From: Sthenelais limicola
Lineage: Eukaryota; Annelida; Polychaeta; Phyllodocida; Sigalionidae
Direction: 5' to 3'
Assembly (NCBI GenBank): GCA_942159475.1
Contig: OW804095.1
Location: forward strand, 55,332,773 to 55,396,772
Length of the DNA: 64,000 bases
This document shows positions 13,501 through 25,500 of the stretch, one piece after another. Numbering within the stretch: the stretch's first letter is position 1; the number at the start of each line of letters is the position of its first letter. A program made the position numbers and the translations under genes. The notes beneath the pieces were generated by a model. That model ran no database searches. It saw only the letters and a program-made list of their open reading frames with translations, and had not been told where the DNA came from.

Positions 13501-16500
13501 ATATGACAACTATTGCTGGGCTCTCCATTTACAAATTATCTGGTGGTGCAGTGATCATGATTATCCAACCGACTATTGATGGCAAAACTAATGAAGCAAA
13601 TAACTATCGAAATAGATGCATTTCCAGAGCTGCACACGCATAAACGTAAATCACGACACGTATGAGTGTCTATATTGTGTGAATTGTACACCCCTCCATA
13701 GAAAATCTGTGTACACGCAGTTATATATATCTACAATTTAATCGGGCCTACATTACCTTACTCCCTACATTTCTCGACTCCCCTTTCACTAACTTTACAT
13801 TACTACAGGAAATTGGATACGATGATTGTGATTCATCTTTTGAATGAATTCATTCATTATTTATCATAATTGGAGACAAGACAAGAAGGAGATGTGCTTC
13901 TGGTACAGATTTTGAACTCGAAGGATATTTTAGGCACTGCTAATTATACATAAGGAACCTGTAAAGAAGGCCCTCCTCTGACATTTTACCTATAGGCCAG
14001 TTGCAGCACACGGCTAAATGGTTAATATAATACATTCTTGCGAATAGTATCTTGCAACTCAGGCGTTTTAGATTCCCAGTTGTGGGAGTGCAGGGAAGGA
14101 AGAGAAAGAGGACAAACTGGTAGTATTTAATCACACCCAGGTGGTGTCTTGGCTCAGAATAATCCATCAAAGAAAGGGGCCTCCACGGGTTGGGACTGAC
14201 TAGCTAGCGCCTCCAGGCTCTTGGCTAGAACAATAGCTCCAGATTACCGCGGTCCAGGAGGAAATCATAGAGACCGCTTACAGCCCTAGGATCACTGGCT
14301 TCACCAAAAATTGACTAATAATTACTTAACAAGATTTGACTACTACCTGTATACTTCTCAACGGTTCCCCCGCAAGACTTTCCTTGTTCGCTTCCACTTA
14401 TTTCAAATGAGCGAAAACGGCGACAGTTGCCACCTCCGAATAGACAATCATTAACGTTTGTTTTTGTTTCTATCTCTAATTTTTCATTATTTGGTTGTTT
14501 AATTTTAATTATTAGGTTCCTTTCAATCTAAACCAATACATATACACTAGATTGGCATATCACGGTCACATTACCTGCACTCGTGGATCTTGATGATAAG
14601 GTCATCTTTTATTAATTTTGAGGTGCCCTTCTCTCCTTCGTTTAACATGAGCAACCTCAGATGCACCCAAGGCTGACCGTACATGTGTACCCAAGATTAC
14701 TTTGCACTCTTCAGACCAAGTATTATTTGTCATAGGAAGGTCATTAGACGGCATGGGCCTTCATGAATGCTTATTTTCTCGGATACTTTCAAACGCCCAT
14801 GCTCCATGTCATTTCACTGCATTCTCCTTGGCAATAAATCGCCTATTACTTGTGTTGTCATTGAAGGAGACATTAACGAATCTCAGAGGTCTTTAAAGAG
14901 TGAAAGATCCGTGCAGAGAAGCAAACCTGTAGCTGATGTTTTAATTCACAAGGGAACTGCCAGGAGACAGCTCATGGCGCCCTCTACCGACTCTAATTAT
15001 GGTTAGTTCGCGTGCCTCCGCTTGGGTCGCAAGGCGGGCTATGGATGCAGTAATCGGATCATAGCGAGCCGGTATTAAGCGCAGCCAATGTAGTAACAGG
15101 CAAATACTGCATGTTGGGCGAACCGAGCGCAAATCGTGTTTAGACAAATCTCTGACAGAATACGCTTTTATAACTATTGAAGCTTATGAGGCAAAGCCAG
15201 AAGATAAGAATGTGGTTATGCCTATTATTACCCGAAGTAGTAGGATGATATGCTTTGAAATATACCATAATATATAAATGTGCTACGTAGCCTACCGCTA
15301 GCTTCCGTAGATCGCCGTTATAACTTACCAGAGAGCAAAGCAAATACCTATATATACAACTGAGCTTTAAAATATGCACTCTATGTCCTATCCTTGTTTA
15401 AATAGACTATGCTTTGCCTAGACAACAAATGAGGCATTATTTAAATGGCTTGCTTTACAGAACGTTGATTAACCGATAATTGGTAGTACTTAATATCGTT
15501 AACAAGATGCCTTTCGATTTCTAAAGGCTTTTGTCTCGGGCTATACCCGAACCATCATTTTGTTTACTTCATTTCTAAGTTTGATTCATTTGGCATAAAT
15601 GCTATGACTAGGCAACAAAGCACGAATATCTTCCGCACGCGCTTCCGATAAACAACCTTCTATGTAAACCTTGTGCAGCTGCTACAAGGATATATTATAT
15701 ACTGATGTACCTGCGTCCGTTTATAATCTTTATCATAATCGCAGTCTTCATGAGCGCAACCATAATACCATGATGTTATAAACGTTCTTTTTCTTAATTA
15801 GGTTTCATCAAGAGAAAAATGGATGGTAACTATCGATGAAACCCCTGCATCGGGGGACAATACATTAATTATTTGTTTCTTTTTTTTCATTTCCCACTAA
15901 TGAAAATGGAGATCGCGCGGCAGATCTCCAATATTAATTGACCAATCTTTTTAAAACTAAGAATTTTTATCTTTTACGTTACGCATTGTCTTGGCCACTA
16001 ATATACTATTTCATTACAAAATGATCTTTCCAATATCAATAGGGTTTTTCCTGAATCTCAATGCTCTATTTAAATATCATTTCCAACATTCCAAGTAAAG
16101 TGTGATCCATAATTACTATCTCCTACTAATCTGTAACCCAATGTCCCTTTTCCGGATTATGACTGTCTACGAAGGAATAATTCCCGTGAATGAAACGGGG
16201 CTAAAACTTATTTTAAGTTCTCCTGTTTAAATGAGACCGATTTGAACGATGCAAGGTTTGCATTTGCTGTGCATAATTATAATATACCAATTGATTTAAA
16301 TCTGTCCAGTTTTCTCAGGTGCTTGCTAAGACAAAACCGTTGATTAGAAATAAATTACATGTTTCTCTTAATTAAGTTTCATTCTTCTAGCTTAGCTCTC
16401 TATGGACCGTCCAAAAGCGGACCGTCAAACTGCTGCAATATTTTCTGACATTCGACAATTAAGCTGCATATCTTAACTACATAACTATTTAAACCATGAC

Positions 16501-19500
16501 TTTATTTCTTTTCTCTTTATTCTAACGTTTATGTTAGTATTTCATATTATCAGACGATAAAAAACCGAGTTACTTTGTCTTCTGTTAACCTTTTACAATG
16601 GGATTTCTGTGCAACATGCTAACCCTAAACCTGCAATTAATATTTATGGAACTCTTTTACTTTGTGTGATAACTAATTTTATCTCCTTTCTTGAACAGAT
16701 TGGTGGGGACAGTTTCGCAAGTATGTGAAAACAATAGTTGACCACCGATTTTTCCAACGAGGAATATTAATAGCCATCTTAGTCAATACACTTGGTATGG
16801 GCATCGAATACCACAACCAGGTAAGTCATTTTTCAAAATCCCGCTAATTGATGCTCGATAACCTACTATCTAGTATGATAATTACAAATTGTTCCTTTTG
16901 TAAATGACTGAACGCACCATGAAAGGCCTAAAGGCCCTAGTCCACTAAGCCTATTCTCATGCGATTTTGCGCCGCAGAGGTCTCTTTTCCACTAAATTAT
17001 GTGAGAATCGCATGAGAATCGGCTTAGTGGACAAGGCCCTTAATCCTGTCCACAGTCACGAGGGGTCTAGGGAATGTAGCGAAAGAATGTCATGGACGAC
17101 ATTCCCTTGTTTCTGTATCATTTATTCAAGATGTGCATCACAAGGGTATTATGTTAATGCCACCTGAAAGGGTTAATTCATTTACCTCCATAATAAACGA
17201 ATCAGTGAAGACATCGAGTATTTTAGGAGTCCGCTGTGGCACCCTCTCTGAAGAGAGATGCATTGGTGTTACCAGAGGGAGCAAAATGGCAATGGTGACC
17301 CATTTATCCTAGCTACTCTCCAGACTCTACAAGCACCCTAAACAACTCACACAGAGAGAAATATTGCATGTTTGATGCCATAACCTCCCTGGGTTCCTCT
17401 GGTGCCATCTGGCTTCGCGTGCAAGGGACCAAAGGCAGCTCCCTCCAATTTGTGAGCTACTCAATATTTTGTCCTTGCGACATTCAGCACCAAGGGTGTG
17501 CTTTTGGAGAAGCCTAAAAAGGAAGGTCCACGGATTAGTAGTCAGCTGCACTTTGACTTCATAAGAATACGTAGTAATCTCTCCTCCTTTCCCCCTAGAC
17601 TTCATGTTGCAATCGTTTTGCTTCAATTCAGGGCGGAGTCATCAATTGTTTTCCTATCAAGTTATTTCAATTTGGGAGATAAAACGTAATCATATTGATA
17701 AGCAATATTTAGATAGAACAAATCTATTGTAAATGTACTTCGTTACGACCCTGCCCAAAACCATGATTGACATAATGCATTTTATAATGCTCAGCATAAC
17801 TATATATATACCCACAGATATTATATTCAAGTGGGATATTACTATGATGATATGTTTTTATGCTGATGATATTATCTTCAAGCGGATTGTATGGATGCAA
17901 TTGCGAGGTCTTGCAGAGTAGTTGAAAATGTAGCAAAAGGGTGATTTTTATACTGGAAGTCAATGAACCTTGATGTCTACCTGTTTTACCCCGCAATGCA
18001 ACGACCAAGAATATGCAAATAATCTTGCACCCGAGGAGCCCAATTGAACACCAATAATCTACTGTATTGTAGTTTATGTAAAGATTCAATGACAAACCTC
18101 GCATATTTACATTTATAAGGATTTTTTATGGCATTGAAATCAGGCAGCCTGGTAAAAAATCCTATGATGGGATAATCACTGAAACAAGATTGTTACACAT
18201 GCAGTTAGAAAATTGATAGTTACGAAAGTAGTAAGCTAAAATATACCCACAGTTAAATAAAATCGTGAATAAATTATCTACCATATATTCTCACATATTA
18301 GTGAAATGGATGTGCATGGGTTCATGGTACTATTAAATACAGTGCGTATGTAGTATAGATCAGAACGGTTGCCTATATGGCGTGAGAAAAACGCCCAGCT
18401 CTGGCTGTCATGGTTAATCAGAGTACTGTGTGTACTCATTCCCCTTTCTCCCACACTCATCGCTCACCTTCCCTATTAATATCCATATACTTTGATCTTG
18501 ATTTTTCCCCTCTGTTCTCACGTTAAGTATTAAAGACAGCTTACGCCTAGTTGGTGATCGTCCATTTTTAAGAGAACCCGACGAAAGTAAGAATCATGGA
18601 TGGTCGTGACTTTTCTCTCGACGCTTCCAGTTTTGCGTAGTCGCGGGGGACTTTGGTTGATGCATCATGGAGGGGTCGGGTGGGGTGGGGTAGGGGGTAG
18701 GGGGAGGCTGAACGTTCGATACAATGTGTGCCGTGTTTAACATGTGCCTGTTTGCTAAAGGCTTCTAAACTGCACTGTCTTTTCTTAAACTATTTGATGG
18801 AACATTATAGCGGAAATCCACTAGATGGAAAAACGGCGCAACAAGTTTTGCTGTTACCCACTAATTTGTTGCAACAACCTCCACACAGAAACAACAGTTC
18901 CCAGAGAATGTGGCAACACATCTGACATTCATGCATTTGCGTTTTCATTGCAAACATGAAATGAACTGTTGTTAGTGGGCAACAACAAAACTTGTTGCCG
19001 CCGTTTTTCCTCTAGTGGAGTTTTGCTATTGATTATGTATTTATTTGAAAGCAAGGGCTATCCTAGAAGAACACTACCTTTTGTTCGAATTATGACTACA
19101 ATAATTCATTTGCCATTTGACTTTTGTTCAATGTTTCCCTCATTTCATTTTTCAGCCCCTCACTCTCACATTGGTGCTAGAATACAGCAACCTCTTCTTC
19201 AGCGCATTGTTCGCATTAGAAATGTTGATGAAAATCATTGCAGAAGGGCCGTTTGGATATATTAAAAATGGTTTCAACGTATTTGACGGATTCATCGTCA
19301 TTCTCAGGTGAGTAATCGTGGTTAAGAAGCATGGAATATGTTTATATGTTTTGGTGCCTATGGATTAAAGTTGCACTCTCTGTTAACATCAGTTAATACA
19401 TAATACATATGAGTCATAATATGAGTAAATTTGGTAATACTTCTTTTGTCGTAATAGCTGAGAATGCAGCTTTAACAATATACATAGACAATAGATCTAT

Positions 19501-22500
19501 GACTTTCGATCCACAGTCCTTTTATTTAGGGGATACCGTGGAATGATGAATAATTATACTGGACATTTAATCGAGGCGACCTTGAAATCCCATTATGGAA
19601 TAGCCATTTCATATATCATATGTAGTTGAGTCCTCGGCATGCAGAATAATCCTCGGCAGCAATATAGGTTCTCATTCCAAAGTATTTTGTGTGGAACCTG
19701 GTCGAGTTTTATATCAGCTTATAGTGTGTAGGTTTAGGTTCATGTAATCGCTATTATAGATCATAATCATGCCATCGTTCATCACAGCCAGTCACATTAT
19801 TAGGCCGTTTATCACTATCATGTTTGATTTATGATCATAATCTCAACGATATGTTCTATGTGGTGGCCCCAGTATGCCAAGGCTGAAACAAGCATTCTTT
19901 TACTAGCCACAAGGGACAGGGTTATATTCTAAGTTATAACATTTATAAAGGCGCCTTTCTGTGAGATTACTTACACTGACAGATGCATTTACTTAATCTT
20001 AGGGGCATTCCTTTATTTAAGCAATTTGTAATCATGGGCTATTAAACTCCCAACGTCTGTCGCCATTACTATGCAAGTAGAGTGCTACCAATGTCCATCC
20101 ACTATGGGGTGTGTGTTACAGAGCGCATTCTTGGATGTCACACGGTATTTATTGATCGCCATTTGATAGAATTTACAACATCAATTCTTCATCCTGTTTC
20201 TGGATAAGTGTTTTGTGGGATGGGTAATTTACCATGATACTTGAAATCGTTATGTTGCTGTGGGTCGGAAATAATAGATAACCTAGGTCGATTTCACCGT
20301 AATATTATCATCTCCCTCCTCTCCGACATATATATCTTCTCTAATATAAAGTGAAATCTGTTTAGGGGGCACAAACAAAATAAGACATGATTAGGGGGCA
20401 TAATTTGTATACCTCACAGAACGATTGAAAAGGTTTCATATTTTGCCCTTTTGGCCCTTTTTCCCTATCAGTAATATGTTATAGTTTCATCTAAACTTAA
20501 TTGAAGTTTAATTAGTTTACAGCATCTTTAATTCCCACTGCATGAAACAATGTTGAACTGAAAGCGTATTGTGAGGTACATGTACATCTTTGAAAGTACA
20601 TTCATCTTTAATTCCTACTGCATGAAACAATGCTGAACTGCAAGCGGATTGTGCAGTACATGTATATCTTTGATCGTACATTCATCTTTGATTCCTACTG
20701 CACGAAACAATGCTGAACTGCAAGCGGATTGTGCAGTACATGTATATCTTTGATCGTACATTCATCTTTGATTCCCACTGCATAAAACAATACTGAACTG
20801 CAAGTGGATTGTGCAGTACATACATATTTGATCGTGTATTCATCTTTGATTGCTAGTCCATGAAACAAGGTTGAACTGCAAGCGGAATGTGCAGTATATT
20901 CAGTCTTGTCAGGAACCCATATCAGATTCAAATTCGGTTCTCTGATAGAATAAATAAGTATCATATTTCAACATCCCCAAAGAAATAATGAGTTAGAACC
21001 TGTTGCCAGTGCAGACCTATACTTAATTATAAATCATACAGAATCTGAGATGTAAAGTTATAATTATAGTATTTAGATACATGCTTAGGGTAGGACAGAA
21101 AACGGCTGAAAGACCGAGAGTACACTATAATATTATCTGAACCAAAAAAAAAGTGAAAATAAATGAATATAAATTTTTCATCCGAAAAATAAACAACAAA
21201 ACCTTGCCATTTACTTCAACTTGGTGTCAGGGTGTATTATATCCTATTGGGTAGATACCAGGTGTATTTTCTGGGGATATATTGTCCGGTAGGGCTTTTC
21301 ACCCAACACCCACTGCCCTGCACAAGATCTCCCCCAAAGAGATATAGTATCCCTTACATCGTAGCAGGACGAAAATTCGTCAATGCGAGTAGTATATGGA
21401 ATGTTGTTTTCGACTCGGGCACGCGGCAGCACTTTGCTGGCCCGACACATGCATGTTTCATAGAATATCATGACTGGAGTACATGCATAAATTATATTTT
21501 AATCGTTGGAAGGGGGGTAATTTTCTTCTTTTTTTCTAGGGGGGGGTGTTCTTGCTTTTTTTTCTTTTTCTTCTTTTCTTTTCTTTTTTTTTTTTTTTAC
21601 AAATTGATGCCTCTATCTTAGTGTGTTGGACAGATTAGGAAAGCATATTAATTTTTAAAAAGGACTATTAGCCAACCAATTCAGAAACCTCTATTTATGT
21701 AGCCTAGTAGAGATGATATCGCCTTCAACAATTCATTTAAAACATTTGTGTCTGAATTCCTAGAATAGTTGCGTCCATTGGGCGGATGCTATTGAATATT
21801 TTAAGGTACTATGATAGACTGGATGGCATTGAGTCATTCTAAATTAGGAGCAGTAAAAATAAAATCTTGCTTGGGATAAGTACTCATCTATACGAAGCAA
21901 TAGTTAATGAGCTCAGCTTTTTCAAAGTGTGTACATTTTAAAATGTCAGCTCCTCCTAATTTTCTCCTAAAGAGGTAGTTATACCCATAGAAAATGGCAT
22001 GGAGATAGTCAGGGTCACTTGAAGTGCCCTGCATACTGTTATTGAATGTTTGATTGATTGGTACAGTAATCATGAATGAACGATGACTTGGGATGAAAAA
22101 CAGGCCAGGCCATGTTGTGCACTTATAGGAGATTAGAGCCGAGGATCCCTATTCACTCGCCCATATTATGTCTGGGTTATGACATGTACGAATCCAGCCA
22201 ATCAACAAAGGGCGTCCATTAACTTAATTTGAACGTGCTCTGTCGTCAGACATAGTTCTACGAAGGCTTCTGGCTTGGTGTAACAAAGAGAACCTTCACT
22301 GATCAGACCGTGCGATATCGTAGATCTAAATCGTTCTCTTTTATCGCATCGCAGAACTGGCTATACATCCCTAAGATGAAAGGACAGTGATGGGAGTGGG
22401 TGGGGTGGTGAAGAATCATGGTGTTGGCGATGCAATCCTATCCCTCTTGGCTAGTTGTTGTTAGTGTTAGGTGGGGAATGGGGATGTAAATACAATGAAG

Positions 22501-25500
22501 GAATCAGTCTGAGTAAACTGGAACTCTGAAAGCTGCATTCTAAAACCAAGAGATAACATTTACTTCTTAATGTATGTCCCTATCCAAAGAGCTAAATGGA
22601 TGAAATCATTAATGATATTGTTGGAATTAGAATAATGTTTAATACTGGGAGAATTCACCATGAAACCTATAAATTCGATTGGCATTCTTTTCTACCAAAT
22701 TGGGCATGTCTTTCCGAATGCGAAGACAATGGTGAACGTATGAACATGTTAATGTATAAAAATGAACACAGATTTTTCTTCTAACATCAGTGTTCGAATC
22801 TGTCGAGGTTCGGGGTTATTTGAGGAAAAGAAGGCAGTTTTAAGTGTAGCTTGTTCTTAGGTGACAAACACACATCTATGTTTCTATTACAGATGTAGTT
22901 AATCACAGAAATAAAGAGAAATTCTGATGTGGGAATTGACCATGATATGACAACAAAATTAATAAGTTTAGAGCCAATTGGTAGTATCCACACAGTCATA
23001 ATTATAATTCTTTTCTACTTGAGGATTATCTACGATGTTTCCCATTTCTATGTTCATGCTGTCCAGGTCACATGTACTAACTGGTCAAACTAATTAACTA
23101 TCTCGTTTTTCTTCCCTTTCAGCCTTGTTGAATTGGTTGAGGGCGGTTCCGGAGGACTATCGGTGCTCCGAACATTCCGTCTTTTAAGAATCTTAAAGCT
23201 AGTACGGTTCATGCCTGCACTGCGATACCAGTTAGTAGTTATGTTACGAACAATGGATAACGTGGCCACATTCTTCGCATTGCTCATCTTATTCATATTT
23301 ATATTTAGGTAAGTTCAAATTCTTATGCCGTAAAATATATTCTTATACCGTAATAGATATTGTTACCATCTGAGAAAAGATATTCAAGTATTGTTATAGT
23401 CATCTCAATAAATTATGAATCAATACAACCTTCAAGTTAGAAAAGAAATAAATCTTAATTCCATGAACTTAGTGCACTTGAAATTCTGTAAACTGTCATT
23501 TATGAAGTGTTAACTTTCATCATATAATATAAAACAATACACCAGTCCTAGATTAAGTCTACCCTTATATCCCAAATTAGATGTAATTACTGAACCCTAA
23601 TTTAATTAATGGAAGGAATCCCTCAACCGGGGAGCACCGATACCCAGTAATGATCCTTATAATTCAGAGAGAACTTGGATGAATACTGTGGTACACTAGC
23701 CCTCCGTTCAGGGAGATCTTCAATGCATGGATACCCTTTATCCTTTAAACACTGTCAAGCCCTTTACTAAACTTAATGATTTACGCCCAACCTATAGTCA
23801 ATAGGCATATCAGGTCCAGTTTGTTTTGTGAAATTAACGCTTAGGTAAAATCTTTTGCAGATAGGACTAACAATTTTTATTGTTAAAATGATTAAAGGAG
23901 AATTAAATGCAGTGATATTTCCCTCTTTTCCCAATGCGGAAATATTGGTCCCTCGCTGATATCCGCTTGATAGTGACTCAGGCATAAGAATAACTCTCTC
24001 TTCTGCACCTTGTTCCATAGCTCGTTCTCTTCCCTCATTCTCATTTCTAACTTGCTTGGTCCTACTTTAGCTTTCCAACTGTTATGTACATTTTAAAATG
24101 AATTAATGACTAGTTTAACCAGTTTCACTAAGTATTACGTACCATGAATTTTGATTTTGAAATGTAAATGATGCTATATGTTCGATTTGCTGAGTATTAT
24201 CCGTCGCCGCAAGGTATTTCAAGCAATTATCGTCATGTACGTGTGCCTTACGAATATAGTGTAAACAAAAGTCGAGCGAGATTAATTTTGGGCACCTCAG
24301 GTATTAATTTACACAGTTAGTGTAGTGAAGTGAAATGAAACAACTGGGAAGAGGTATGTTCAACACAACTAAGTTTCTTCCATGCACGGGCTTCTGTGAC
24401 GTAGGTTACTCCCTTAATTAATTCAGTGCTACATCACTGTCGTAGCACAACACGTTTATGGGCATTGGTCACACATGTCTCGCAGTATTGTCGCAGTAAT
24501 ATCTCACAGTATTGATATAAACCTCATTCTGCCTGGAAACTCCATGCAGTCGGTAGTATTTGATCATCTCATTTTCTCGAATTTCCTGGAATGATTCAAC
24601 TAAATTACTTTCAGTAAAAAGTAAGACTCGTGTACCGAAGACAATGAATGAAAAAAAGCCTTGGTAAAAGAAAGAAGCCTAGTTTGCCGGGGATAACCAG
24701 TTATGTGAAGCCCATGCTCAGAAAGACCAATTATACCTGCACCCAACTATGCTTACTTACATCTGTCTGCTTCCGGTTGCATTGCACAGCATTCTGGGTA
24801 TGAACCTGTTTGGGTGCAAGTTTTGCGAGAAGACGAAATATGGACGAGTAAAATGCGGCCGCAAGAACTTTGACTCGTTACTATGGGCAATAGTGACTGT
24901 ATTTCAGGTAGTAAAGTTTTCGGGCACATTAGTTTCGGCCCGCACTCTGCATGATGAGCAGGAACCGTATTGCCACTTGATAGTGCAAATACCGCTCAAT
25001 CTATATTTGTCTGGTTTCTGGCCTCCTTTCTGTTATACCTTTTTTATATGTAAAACACTTCCATTATCTTGTTTTATGGTTATTCTGTTGTCCGTATACA
25101 AAATACATACTGTAGGTGACAGTGAGATGTTCCAAGCCTTTCAGTTCGTACACGTGGTGAAACTATTACTATTCAAGACGTGTTTGTACTACTGTAGAAT
25201 GAGAGAGAAAAGGGTTGTGGTTACGCAATGACTGTAGTGTCACGTTATATGCCTTGCAATTTTGTGAATGCCCCCTCCTTGTACATACTAAATATCATAT
25301 TCGCTTAAGTTGAGTAACCCTCCTTGACTCCCTCTCAGAGTGCCGTAGATTCACGCTGACGCCTTGTGACCCAACCTGGAAATCTAACTACTGTCGGTTT
25401 TTTGCCCGATGGAAAAATCTCAACACTTGTCTTCTTTGCTTTCACAGGACATGAATTTTGCTGTGTCGCAAGGAATGATGCCCCTCGTACATGACTCAGA

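Larger units (their letters stand above)
16821..19155 (+). other. Cav3: Intron between IIS1 and IIS2 exons
   Basis: A 2.3-kb intron holding two fold-back elements (16931-17042 and 18809-19027) and a G-rich run (18672-18706). No exon was recognised. Confidence 0.75.
19308..23122 (+). other. Cav3: Intron in IIS3
   Basis: A 3.8-kb intron containing the 80-bp tandem repeat at 20523-20905 and a pyrimidine-rich low-complexity tract with adjoining G run at about 21510-21600. No exon was recognised. Confidence 0.7.

Noticed and set aside
14767..15006. Open frame ending in a donor-like gttagt, possible extra I-II linker exon
   Set aside because: No acceptor with a good tract at a position giving phase 1, and the frame 11504 to 16699 is already continuous.
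17724..18104. Minus-strand open frame of 126 codons
   Set aside because: Composition of translated AT-rich intron; no motif.
21232..21621. Open frame of 129 codons ending in an F/S-rich run
   Set aside because: The C-terminal half is only the translated pyrimidine tract.
24908..25231. Open frame continuing 108 codons past the short turret exon
   Set aside because: Content is unlike any channel segment, and the donor at 24908 joins in frame to the filter exon at 29271. Most likely chance.
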